A stretch of DNA of 27,657 nucleotides from the NCBI GenBank assembly GCA_964482585.1, contig CAYZYO010000012.1:1-27657 (forward strand), read 5' to 3'. This DNA is from CAYZYO01 sp964482585. GTDB lineage: Bacteria > Bacillota > Syntrophomonadia > Syntrophomonadales > Syntrophomonadaceae. The position numbers and the translations under genes are program-made. Below are positions 17,551 to 24,537 of this stretch, in pieces (the stretch's first letter is position 1; each line of letters opens with the position of its first letter). The notes below the pieces were generated by a model. The model was not told the origin of the DNA. It made no database searches and saw only the letters and a list, made by a program, of their open reading frames with translations.

Positions 17551-17571
17551 ATCTAATGTTAATAAATTTCA

Positions 17572-17668
17572 ACCGGCAGCCTGGCAATCATGTTCCCTAT
17601 TCGGGAATTTAGACCCATTGCTTTGCGCCGCCAGCTTTCACTGGCTTTGCCTTTGTCAGTATATGAAA
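17572..17668 (-). ncRNA. Cyclic di-GMP-I (GEMM) riboswitch aptamer
   Basis: Read on the minus strand, the leader contains the conserved GEMM-I core. GGCAAAGCC starts the first hairpin, closed by a GAAA tetraloop inside GCCAGTGAAAGCTGGC; then GGCGCAAAGC; then a second hairpin holding the tetraloop receptor (TCTAAA on one side, ACATGA on the other, capped by TTCCCGAATAGGGAA). The 3' strand ATTGCCAGGCTGCCGG ends the aptamer. This parallels the Vibrio Vc2 order (GGGCAAACC, GAAA loop, GACGCAAAGC, CCTAAA, GTAGCGGGGTTACC). The basal P1 helix is the part I cannot draw convincingly. An ORF overlapping this region (17559-17765) is a chance frame. It lies between flgC and fliE. Confidence 0.92.
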
Positions 17669-17688
17669 ATCTGATCCCACTACAAAAA

Positions 17689-17718
17689 GTAATATTTGTA
17701 CATTCCTTTACCAGTAAA
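17689..17718 (-). promoter_or_regulatory. Weak candidate sigma-A promoter for the riboswitch leader
   Basis: On the minus strand TTTACT (17718-17713) and TATTAC (17694-17689) are 18 bases apart; each matches the consensus at four of six positions. Transcription would start near 17682, just before the aptamer. It is weak, and the leader may simply be reached by read-through from flgB-flgC. Confidence 0.25.
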
Positions 17719-17725
17719 ATATACC

Positions 17726-17798
17726 CAGAGGAGACTTCAAACTCCCCCCCCCTGAATCCCTCCATGTCCTGCTAGCCGGAGACTGAAGTCTTCTCTAC
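17726..17798. repeat. Inverted pair of degenerate REP hairpins with a C9 tract
   Basis: A degraded forward copy (17726-17746, AGAGGAGACTTC...) and a mirrored copy (17778-17798, GGAGACTGAAGTCTTCTCTAC) form a BIME-like pair upstream of the riboswitch. A run of nine C residues lies between them at 17744-17752. An AT-rich motif related to GGATTTTGCATAAT follows at about 17822-17836. No gene is evident in 17673-17874. Confidence 0.65.
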
Positions 17799-17874
17799 AG
17801 GTATTACAGATACGGGGATCAAGGTTTTTTGCAGTGGACTATATTCAATTATCATTAATTCAGGCCAAATTCAT

Positions 17875-18309
17875 TTAACCCCTTCCAATAGTTAATGCTT
17901 TTATAGCAACTGCTTTGGTGGTATTTAATACAGTAACATTAGCACTGTAAGACCTTGACGCAGTAATTAAATCAACCATTTCATCTGCTAGATTAATATT
18001 AGGTTTCATAACCAGACCCTCTTCATTGGCGTCCGGGTGCTCGGGATCATATGCCACCAGGGGAAGAGCATCGTCCTCGATAATTCTCGTTACTTTTACC
18101 CCCCGGCCGGGAAAAAGCCCCTTATTATTGATCCTGTAGACCTCTTTATCTAACACTTCATGAAAGACTACCATTTTTCGACGATAAGGCCCGGAATTTC
18201 CTGATCTAGTGGTATCAATATTAGCTATATTTTCCGCTATAATCTCCATGCGCAAACGTTCAGAAGTTAAGCCACTGGCACTCATATCCATAGTAGTTAA
18301 CAAGCTCAT
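17875..18309 (-). CDS. flgC: FlgC, proximal rod protein
   Basis: FlgC is a proximal rod subunit of the flagellar basal body. The N-terminal rod motif is SASGLTSERLRMEIIAENIA with NIDTT following, and the C-terminal helix contains DEMVDLITASRSYSANVTVL. The 144-aa length is typical. The ATG at 18309 lies 3 bases after the flgB stop and follows AAGGAGAT, so the two genes are translationally coupled. Downstream, instead of the usual immediate fliE, comes a 486-bp spacer with repeats and the riboswitch. Confidence 0.96.
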   Translation of the reverse strand: MSLLTTMDMSASGLTSERLRMEIIAENIANIDTTRSGNSGPYRRKMVVFHEVLDKEVYRINNKGLFPGRGVKVTRIIEDDALPLVAYDPEHPDANEEGLVMKPNINLADEMVDLITASRSYSANVTVLNTTKAVAIKALTIGRG

Positions 18310-18312
18310 GGG

Positions 18313-18717
18313 TTATCTCCTTCCATCAGATTCTATATATTTGAGCATCTCGATTCTCTTATTTAACTGGCTGACAGCAGTATCAAAATATATATTATTT
18401 TGGGCCATCATAACCATTTCTTTGTCGATATCCACATTATTGCCATCTGCCCGCAGTCCCAAAGAATAATCTCTGGTTACCGGGGGAACAAATTTGTCAG
18501 GTATATTGGAGATGTGTTTGTCACTTGTAGTTTTTAAGCGCAATTTTCTATTATAGCCCCCGAGAGCATTCTTCAACTCCTCTTCAAAATTAACCTGCAA
18601 CCGTTTAAACCCGGGAGTATTAATATTACTCATGTTATGAGCCGCCGCCTTCTGTCTGGTAACCGCTCCTTCTAATGACATTTCTAAAGCATTTATAGTA
18701 CGGTTATTGGTTATCAT
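18313..18717 (-). CDS. flgB: FlgB, proximal rod protein
   Basis: FlgB is the proximal rod subunit, first gene of the operon. It carries the rod motif QKAAAHNMSNINTPGFKR near residue 25 and the C-terminal helix DIDKEMVMMAQNNIYFDTAV. I use the ATG at 18717, 8 bases after AGAGGAG; this gives 134 aa. The ORF runs open to 18765, but those codons precede the Shine-Dalgarno. A sigma-A-like promoter lies about 90 bases upstream, and the gene is divergent from cheA. Confidence 0.95.
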   Translation of the reverse strand: MITNNRTINALEMSLEGAVTRQKAAAHNMSNINTPGFKRLQVNFEEELKNALGGYNRKLRLKTTSDKHISNIPDKFVPPVTRDYSLGLRADGNNVDIDKEMVMMAQNNIYFDTAVSQLNKRIEMLKYIESDGRR

Positions 18718-18807
18718 TAAACATACTCCTCTAAAGATCAGTGTAATTTCGAGGTTATTCGACAAGTTTGCCTATTATAAATCATGATTAGTTTTTTAAT
18801 ACATTCT

Positions 18808-18835
18808 ATTATAGTTTATATGGTATAAATTGCAA
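18808..18835 (-). promoter_or_regulatory. Sigma-A-like promoter of the flgB operon
   Basis: On the minus strand TTGCAA (18835-18830) and a perfect TATAAT (18813-18808) are 16 bases apart. Transcription would start near 18801, leaving a leader of about 84 bases before flgB. It could drive the whole flgB-flhF unit. Confidence 0.75.
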
Positions 18836-18865
18836 GGAATAATTCCAAATTTTTTAAAACTACTA

Positions 18866-18892
18866 TAAAAATTTTAAATAAATGGTCGATAA
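18866..18892 (+). promoter_or_regulatory. Sigma-28 (sigma-D) promoter of cheA
   Basis: TAAA (18866-18869), a 15-base spacer, then GTCGATAA (18885-18892). This matches the TAAA-N15-GCCGATAA flagellar sigma consensus with one mismatch. Start is expected near 18899, about 68 bases before the cheA GTG. Confidence 0.82.
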
Positions 18893-18966
18893 GTAATCTT
18901 AAATGAAAGTTTCCTTCAACCAGCTAAAAAAGGCCTATTATTAATAATAAAACCGGAGGTTTTTTT

Positions 18967-20916
18967 GTGAATATTGACAATTATATAGATTTATTCTTAC
19001 AGGAATCCCGCGAGCATTTGCAAAATATGAATCATGAATTATTAAACCTAGAGCAGAATCCGGATGATAATGAATCATTGCATTCAATTTTCAGATATGC
19101 CCATACTTTGAAAGGCATGGCAGCAACAATGGGGTTTGAGCAGATTACCGGACTGAATCACCAAATGGAAAATCTTTTGGACAGGTTAAGGGAGAATAAA
19201 ATAGATTTATCTCCGGAGATTATCGATCTGCTTTTTCAAAGTGTAGATGTTTTAAGTGACATGATTGAATCGGTTGCCACCGGCAGTAATGAAACTTTTG
19301 ATGTTGAATCTCTGGTAAGAAAACTGGAAAACCGGGATATAAATGATGCGGTAACAGACGAAACTAGAAAGGTCAACGATAATCCAGAACTAGAATTAAC
19401 CCCGGCAGAACAAAATATTTTCAATGAAGCTAGTGAAAAAGGCCTAAACGTATTCCACCTGGCTATTGAAATCGCACCTGATTGTATTATGAAATCAGTC
19501 AGGGCTTTTATGGTTATTAACAGCCTGGAAAAATTAGGCCAAATACTTAAATCTATCCCGGACAGCCAGGATTTAGAAGACGAAAAGTTTGATAACGAGT
19601 TTTTTATTATACTGACAACACCGGTTTATGAAGATACTATCCAGGAAGCTATGCACAAAATTAGTGAAATTAGTATAAAGCATATTAAACCATTTAATAA
19701 TACCTTTACCAATGCCAATAACCGTCAATCAAATACTAATTCTGGAGACTATAATNNNNNNNNNNAGATAAATCAGACTGTACGCGTAGATATCGGTAAG
19801 CTGGATAAGCTGATGAACCTGGTGGGTGAATTAGTGATAAATAAGAGCCGGCTGGAACAGATCGCTAAAACTGCGAATGATTCTGCCCTTAGCGAAACCG
19901 TTATCCAGATTAACAAGATAACATCTGACCTGCAAAACATTACTATGGGTGCCAGAATGGTACCTATTGAGCAGGTTTTTAACCGGTTCCCCCGGATGGT
20001 ACGCGATTTAAGCAAAGAGCTGGGTAAGGATATTGACCTGGTTATGGAAGGCAAAGAAACCGAGCTGGATAGAAAAATCATTGATGAAATCGCTGATCCC
20101 CTGGTTCATCTGGTGCGCAATTCCATAGATCATGGTATCGAGAGTCCTGAAGACAGAGTAAAAAGCGGTAAGCCAGGAGGCGGGACTTTAAAACTTATCG
20201 CTAAACAGGAAGGCAATTCTATTGTGATTATAGTCCAGGATGATGGACGAGGGCTCAATACAGAGGATATTAAAGAAAAGGCCCTTGAAAAAGGTGTGGT
20301 TACCCTGCAGGAACTTGAACAAATGGATGAAATCAGCATCTTTAACCTGGTTTTTATTCCCGGTTTCAGTACGGCAGCGGAAGTTAGCGATATATCCGGA
20401 AGAGGAGTAGGCCTTGATGTAGTAAAAGCTACAATTCAATCATTAAATGGATCTATAATGGTTGAAAGTACCCCCGGGGAGGGTACTACTTTTACCATCT
20501 CCCTCCCCTTGACCCTGGCAATCATTCAGGCCTTAATGGTTAGCGTAGGAAGTGAAATCTATGCCATTCCCCTGGCCAATATAGTTGAAATTACCGCAGC
20601 CGAAAAAAACGAAATTAAAAAAGTACAGGGCCAGAAAGTAGTTGTTTTAAGGGGTAATGTCTTGCGATTAATTAACCTGGGCGAACTTCTGGAAGTGGAA
20701 CAATCGCAAAATGATATGAATGATAAATTCTATGTAGTGGTAATAAGAAAGAATCATCAGCAAATAGGTTTAATCGTAAATGAGCTGATCGGCCTTCAGG
20801 AGATTGTTATCAGTTCCCTGGGGCGGCTGCTCCTGGGTACGCCTGGTATATCAGGGGCTGCAGTATTAGGTGATGGCAGTATTTCACTGATTATTGATAT
20901 AAGTACACTATTTTGA
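18967..20916 (+). CDS. cheA: CheA, chemotaxis histidine kinase
   Basis: CheA autophosphorylates in the receptor array and passes phosphate to CheY/CheB. Domains in order: HPt (residues 1-115) with phospho-acceptor His46 in AHTLKGMAATMG; a CheY-binding P2 domain (about 160-245); dimerisation P3 from ~270; the ATPase P4 with N-box VRNSIDHGIE (~380), DDGRGL (~425), FIPGFSTA (~460) and GRGVGLDVV (~480); and a CheW-like P5 from ~520. The GTG at 18967 follows CCGGAGG by 7 bases. Ten Ns (19756-19765) fall in the P2-P3 linker; the frame on both sides is the same, so the true gap may be 10 or 10 plus a multiple of 3. The gene has its own sigma-28 promoter. Confidence 0.96.
   Translation: MNIDNYIDLFLQESREHLQNMNHELLNLEQNPDDNESLHSIFRYAHTLKGMAATMGFEQITGLNHQMENLLDRLRENKIDLSPEIIDLLFQSVDVLSDMIESVATGSNETFDVESLVRKLENRDINDAVTDETRKVNDNPELELTPAEQNIFNEASEKGLNVFHLAIEIAPDCIMKSVRAFMVINSLEKLGQILKSIPDSQDLEDEKFDNEFFIILTTPVYEDTIQEAMHKISEISIKHIKPFNNTFTNANNRQSNTNSGDYNXXXXINQTVRVDIGKLDKLMNLVGELVINKSRLEQIAKTANDSALSETVIQINKITSDLQNITMGARMVPIEQVFNRFPRMVRDLSKELGKDIDLVMEGKETELDRKIIDEIADPLVHLVRNSIDHGIESPEDRVKSGKPGGGTLKLIAKQEGNSIVIIVQDDGRGLNTEDIKEKALEKGVVTLQELEQMDEISIFNLVFIPGFSTAAEVSDISGRGVGLDVVKATIQSLNGSIMVESTPGEGTTFTISLPLTLAIIQALMVSVGSEIYAIPLANIVEITAAEKNEIKKVQGQKVVVLRGNVLRLINLGELLEVEQSQNDMNDKFYVVVIRKNHQQIGLIVNELIGLQEIVISSLGRLLLGTPGISGAAVLGDGSISLIIDISTLF
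19756..19765. other. Assembly gap of 10 N inside cheA
   Basis: Ten unknown bases in the variable P2-P3 linker of CheA. Flanking codons stay in one frame, so a frameshift is not implied. Confidence 0.99.
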
Positions 20917-21224
20917 GGATTTTGTATAATTAGCTCTTTTATATATCATATACCCATAACCGTAGATGAAACTTCAGCCTTATACCGTAGAGGCAACTTC
21001 AGTCGCCGCCCCGACACACTGAATCCCAATTGGTCGGAGACTTAAGCCTCCTCTACGATTAAAGGCTTAAGGTTATGAGCGGAATCACAGGTTCATAAGG
21101 ATTTTGCATAATAACTTTTTTCCTGTCATTACCACTCTTACACCCGTAGAGGAGACTTTAGTCTCCGGCTTTACTGTCATCCTGAGACAAAGGGACATAG
21201 CGAAAATTTGAATTATGCAAAACT
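20915..21224. repeat. Repeat-filled spacer between cheA and cheW: REP pair, single REP, AT-rich companion motifs
   Basis: No gene is visible in 20917-21319. It holds an inverted REP pair (20985-21007 and 21035-21057), a single near-perfect REP hairpin (21144-21168, GGAGACTTTAGTCTCC), and a degenerate copy near 20960-20979. Three copies of an AT-rich motif occur: 20917-20932 directly at the cheA stop, 21099-21121 (GGATTTTGCATAATAACTTT) and an inverted copy at 21212-21224. A partial GTCATCCTGAG element begins at 21176. No clear intrinsic terminator was found for cheA. Confidence 0.75.
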
Positions 21225-21319
21225 CTAACCTAGTTTATTAATTGCCAAGCATGATTATATATTAAGCTCCGGGAATTGATACTTGAGTTAACTGACACAA
21301 TATAAGGGGAGTGAATTAA

Positions 21320-21757
21320 ATGGGAAAAAGACAAATGGTTACTTTCAAGTGCGGTGAAGAAGAATATGCTATAGATATTCAGCTGGTTAAAGAAATAATA
21401 AGGCCGCCGGCATTTACCAGAGTTCCTAAAAGCCCTGAATATATCAAAGGAGTAATCAATCTCCGGGGCAATATTGTTCCGGTAATAAGCCTCAGTAAAC
21501 GGCTGGGTAATATTGAAAGTGATCTTACCGAGCAGTCCCGAATAGTAATCTTAACTATTGATGATATCAGTTTTGGAATCATTGTTGATAGTGTTACTGA
21601 AGTAAATTACCTGGAAGAAAAAGATATTGAGACCCCGGAACTCATAACTACAGTTGACGCCAAATTTGTCAACGGGGTAGGAAAAATTGATGACCGGCTG
21701 CTGATCCTTTTAAATCTCTCGGAGATAATAGACAATCAGCAGGCCACCAATCTATAG
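21320..21757 (+). CDS. cheW: CheW, chemotaxis coupling protein
   Basis: CheW joins chemoreceptors to CheA. The 145-aa product is a single CheW domain: MVTFKCGEEEYAIDIQLVKE near the start, then INLRGNIVPVISLSKRLG and FGIIVDSVTEV. The ATG at 21320 follows AAGGGGAGTG. It lies 400 bp after cheA and is separated by repeats, so it may need its own promoter; I found none that is convincing. Length and motifs are typical. Confidence 0.95.
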   Translation: MGKRQMVTFKCGEEEYAIDIQLVKEIIRPPAFTRVPKSPEYIKGVINLRGNIVPVISLSKRLGNIESDLTEQSRIVILTIDDISFGIIVDSVTEVNYLEEKDIETPELITTVDAKFVNGVGKIDDRLLILLNLSEIIDNQQATNL

Positions 21758-21802
21758 AAATGAGCTTAATATCTGTAATAATAATCAACCCGGAGTTTTA
21801 GC

Positions 21803-21859
21803 GTCATTCTGAGGACCAGCAAATAATCTTTAACTAATTCAAGGTAATCCAGGGATGAC
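21803..21859. repeat. Second copy of the GTCATTCTGAG...GGATGAC element
   Basis: This copy has GTCATTCTGAG at the left end, AATCTTTA in the middle and GGATGAC at the right, paralleling 16723-16782. It lies between cheW and the HTH/RHH gene. Confidence 0.5.
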
Positions 21860-21937
21860 TACTTATGGCAAATCCTCATGCAGGAAGTTTTAAGGGAGTA
21901 TTTTAGTTCAATATTTTGGCTGAGGGAGGGATTTCCC

Positions 21938-22471
21938 GTGGGAAAAGATAACTTATCTACCCCGCATAAACAGGATAAGATCAAATACATAAATGATAAA
22001 CTGAGTAATGGCGCCAGTCTGCACCAGATCTTAAACTCACCGCAATTTGAAAAGGAAATATCCAGATCAAAAAGGGCATTACAAAGTCAATTTGAAAAAG
22101 CAGGCTATTATCATAATAAAGAAAACGGGGAACAGAGCAAGCATGTCATACAGCTGGCAGCTTCTGATTGCCAGGAGTCTGCCCCTGCCTTAAAGACAGG
22201 TGCTGACAATGATAACTTATTGAGAATACTGGAATCTGCCGACGAAATAATACAAATGTCTGCCTGGTGGAAAAAGAATGCTCATCACCTGCAGACAACT
22301 GATGACAAACTGGACATCCCACTGCCAACCGGAGGTGAAGAGGTTCGCAAAACAATAAGAGTAAATACCCGGGTCTGGGAAAAATGGAAAAGCTTTTGTA
22401 AAAAACACCCGGGGTACAGTGAAAAAGACCTGCTGGCTAAAGCCCTTTTATGGTTTTTAAAAGAAGTATAG
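21938..22471 (+). CDS. Putative HTH + ribbon-helix-helix DNA-binding protein
   Basis: I do not recognise a named gene. The 177-aa product appears to have two DNA-binding parts. Residues ~13-60 look like a helix-turn-helix (INDKLSNGASLHQIL, then SRSKRALQSQFEKAGY). The last ~42 residues look like a ribbon-helix-helix (RKTIRVNTRVWEKWKSFCKK and SEKDLLAKALLWFLKEV). They are joined by a polar linker. Similar HTH-plus-RHH proteins occur, from memory, on clostridial chromosomes and plasmids. The GTG at 21938 lies 7 bases after GGGAGGG; the ORF opens upstream at 21878 but without a good ribosome site. It follows cheW on the same strand and is not a usual chemotaxis gene. Confidence 0.7.
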   Translation: MGKDNLSTPHKQDKIKYINDKLSNGASLHQILNSPQFEKEISRSKRALQSQFEKAGYYHNKENGEQSKHVIQLAASDCQESAPALKTGADNDNLLRILESADEIIQMSAWWKKNAHHLQTTDDKLDIPLPTGGEEVRKTIRVNTRVWEKWKSFCKKHPGYSEKDLLAKALLWFLKEV

Positions 22472-22483
22472 GTAAAAAGGTGC

Positions 22484-22512
22484 GGCTATTTTAGCCAGGA
22501 TAGTTTTTTTTA
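22484..22512 (+). terminator. Possible weak terminator after the HTH/RHH gene
   Basis: GGCTA-TTT-TAGCC forms a 5-bp stem (22484-22496), with a T8 run at 22504-22511 after a 7-base gap. The short stem and gap make it only a candidate. Confidence 0.4.
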
Positions 22513-22554
22513 TTGGAATAAAGCGGCCATAGGACACAACCACCGGTGAAAATT

Positions 22555-22586
22555 AACCACAGATTAACACGGATTAACACAGATTT
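22555..22586. repeat. Short tandem GATTAACAC repeat
   Basis: Three near-identical ten-base units (ACAGATTAAC, ACGGATTAAC, ACAGATT...) in tandem, a motif seen between genes in many bacterial genomes. The surrounding 22513-22705 sequence is AT-rich and shows no gene. Confidence 0.6.
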
Positions 22587-22705
22587 TTTATTTTAATAAC
22601 TATCCGAAGAATTTCAGAATACTTACCTTTAACTCCGCAGTTTATTCCTAATTCTTATACTGTACCGTATCTTATATATTACCTTATATATTACCTTATT
22701 TAATA

Positions 22706-22935
22706 CCGTAGAGGCGACTTCAGTCGCCGTCCAGCCGCAAAACCAGCGTGTCAGGGTGGCGACNNNNNNNNNNNNNNNNNNNNNNNNNNNNNNNNNNNNN
22801 NNNNNNNNNNNNNNNNNNNNNNNNNNNNNNNNNNNNNNNNNNNNNNNNNNNNNNNNNNNNNNNTAGAGGCGACTTCAGTCGCCGTCCAGCCGCAAAACCA
22901 GCGTGTCAGGGTGGCGACTGAAAACGCCTCTACGG
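22706..22935. repeat. REP/BIME cluster interrupted by a 100-N gap
   Basis: A REP copy (22706-22728, core GGCGACTTCAGTCGCC, perfect GGCGACT/AGTCGCC stem) and 35 more bases run into the gap. After the gap, 22864-22918 repeats 22709-22763 exactly over 55 bases. A degenerate inverted copy (22912-22935) closes the unit. The remaining 22936-23090 holds an AACCAACT-type tandem (about 23057-23078) and no supported gene. Confidence 0.85.
22764..22863. other. Assembly gap (100 N)
   Basis: Exactly 100 N, flanked by identical 55-base repeat copies. The number is probably a scaffolding placeholder and not the true distance. Confidence 0.99.
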
Positions 22936-23090
22936 TTCTATTTGCGAATATACAAAAAACAGCATAACCGCGGTTTCTATCGCATCCTGTAATACTCGCA
23001 AAACTGCCGGCGCTGGGGCAATGCCAAAACAAACCGGGATACCCCGCGGCTGCTGCCCAACTAACCAACTAACCAACTACGTATTCCCCT

Positions 23091-24035
23091 TTATACTTTC
23101 ACATTTATCCCGGTAATTCCCGGCCTATTATCAGGAAGGAAATCAAATACAGTATCAGCCCGGCCGGCTTCGACTGTTAGTCTGCCTACCCGATATCCAG
23201 CAGACTTTAAAGCATTTTCGAATAAAACCATCTCCCGGTTAAGCAGCGAACATCCTTCTTCATTACTGCACAAGATGTCAATATTAAGGTTATTATGCAT
23301 AATATCCATTTTTACCCACAATTCTTCCAGTATCCGGGATTTCAACCGCATAATAACCTGGCATGTTTCCGGCTGTAGCCTTTGCTTCCCGGAACTCGAA
23401 GTTAATATATAAATATGGTTTTCTCCTACAGCACAGCCGGATATATTGTACCCGCCGGGTATATTATTTTCTAACTGGTTCAGAAATTTAAAAAACCTGG
23501 CTTCCTCCCGCTCTGGTAAGTCCCCCCGGAAAAAGCTTAACAGCTGTTTTAAACCGCTTAAATCTTCACCGGTGCTGACCTTTATGCCAGAACTCCGCAG
23601 CCACACAATGATCGGGATCATCTCCGGGGCCACCCTATTGTCTTTACAAAAGCCACTTATCTCCATAATATCCGGTGGATTCAAGGGCAGCTGGAACCTG
23701 AGAAATTCTACAAGCACTTTTTCCATATTTTCCTGCGGTTTAATTCCCATCCTCATCAGTAATAAACTCTCAGGTTTAATTGCTTTATCGTGAGGAATTA
23801 CCTTCATGCTGATAATACTATTATCTACCGATTCTACCAGCAGGTTTAATCTCTGCCCTGATTTTAATCTTACCCGGGTCTGGGCTGTCAGCATACCGCC
23901 CCCGAGCTGAAGAACTACCTGGTTGCCCTGGACTTCAACCACCTGTCCTTTAAGTACCTGCCCCGGAGAGAGCAGCAGTTTCTGCTGCAGCTGAGAAATA
24001 TTATTGGAGGTAATATTAATAAGATTAATACTCAT
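23091..24035 (-). CDS. FliK-like protein (YlqG-type), second hook-length-control homologue
   Basis: The last ~90 residues resemble the FliK C-terminal domain (EELWVKMDIMHNNLNIDILC, then NREMVLFENALKSAGYRVG). The N-terminus, with VLKGQVVEVQGNQVVLQLGG, is a small beta domain as in YlqG-like proteins. At 314 aa it lacks the long low-complexity ruler of the FliK at 10199-11686. The ATG at 24035 lies 2 bases after the stop of the FlhB-like gene and follows AAGGGAT, so the two are coupled. In Bacillus a FliK-like/FlhB-C-like pair (ylqG-ylqH) also occurs, in the reverse order. Function unproven. Confidence 0.7.
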   Translation of the reverse strand: MSINLINITSNNISQLQQKLLLSPGQVLKGQVVEVQGNQVVLQLGGGMLTAQTRVRLKSGQRLNLLVESVDNSIISMKVIPHDKAIKPESLLLMRMGIKPQENMEKVLVEFLRFQLPLNPPDIMEISGFCKDNRVAPEMIPIIVWLRSSGIKVSTGEDLSGLKQLLSFFRGDLPEREEARFFKFLNQLENNIPGGYNISGCAVGENHIYILTSSSGKQRLQPETCQVIMRLKSRILEELWVKMDIMHNNLNIDILCSNEEGCSLLNREMVLFENALKSAGYRVGRLTVEAGRADTVFDFLPDNRPGITGINVKV

Positions 24036-24037
24036 TT

Positions 24038-24334
24038 TTATTTCATCCCTTTAGCATATTTATGGTCGAGCTGCCAGACAAAAGCAATAACCCGGACAAC
24101 TGCTTCATAGAGTTCAGCCGGAATTTCGGTGCCTATCTCCAAAGACCCCAATACCTGTGCCAGGGATTCATCAGTATAAACAGGCACCTTTTCTTTTTCA
24201 GCGGTTTTAATAATCTTTTTCGCCGTCTCTCCCCTGCCCGAGGCAATAACTACCGGCGCCTTTTCCTTATCCTTATCTTCATATTTTAATGCAACCGCAA
24301 GTCTAACCAGTTCCGCCACAATTACCGCCCCCAT
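24038..24334 (-). CDS. FlhB C-terminal-domain paralogue (FlhX/YlqH-type)
   Basis: The 98-aa product matches only the cytoplasmic part of FlhB after the cleavage site: RLAVALKYEDKDKEKAPVVI, then ASGRG and IPAELYEAVVRVIAFVWQLD. It has no membrane helices and no NPTH motif. Such stand-alone proteins can replace the cleaved FlhB fragment in export. The ATG at 24334 has AAGGGA 7 bases upstream; a TTG at 24340 is an alternative start. It is coupled to the FliK-like gene downstream and lies after flagellin. Confidence 0.88.
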   Translation of the reverse strand: MGAVIVAELVRLAVALKYEDKDKEKAPVVIASGRGETAKKIIKTAEKEKVPVYTDESLAQVLGSLEIGTEIPAELYEAVVRVIAFVWQLDHKYAKGMK

Positions 24335-24424
24335 TTTCAAATCCCTTCAGCACAGTTCCTACCACAATCACTACCGCCGATCTGCCCCATCGCTTTCCAC
24401 CCAACGCCCCCTGCCATTTAATAC

Positions 24425-24456
24425 AAACGAGCCAGAGGAAACCCCCTGACTCGTTT
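24425..24456 (-). terminator. Hairpin terminator downstream of flagellin
   Basis: On the minus strand AAACGAG and CTCGTTT pair and the helix continues through CAGGGGG with CCTCTGG, about 14 bp with two wobble pairs, and TTTGTATT follows. It sits about 80 bases after the flagellin stop. The T-run is modest, so some read-through into the FlhB-like gene is possible. Confidence 0.72.
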
Positions 24457-24537
24457 TGGTCGATTTGTTCCTTTGCTGCACTAACAAGAACCATCCCTGC
24501 GGTTTTTCGAAACCCCCTTTGTTGTGTTTGACAGCAA

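Noticed and set aside
17658..17685. TTGTAG-N16-TATACT promoter-like match on the minus strand
   Set aside because: It would start RNA at about 17651, inside the conserved aptamer core, leaving no 5' strand for P1.
17559..17765. 68-aa minus-strand ORF upstream of fliE
   Set aside because: It runs through the c-di-GMP aptamer; structure explains the conservation better than coding, and it has no recognisable protein pattern or ribosome site.
20985..21168. REP hairpins as intrinsic terminators for cheA
   Set aside because: The stems are strong but no T-run follows in either direction.
22751..23068. 105-aa minus-strand ORF
   Set aside because: A third of it is N and the rest is REP sequence; no protein family is visible.
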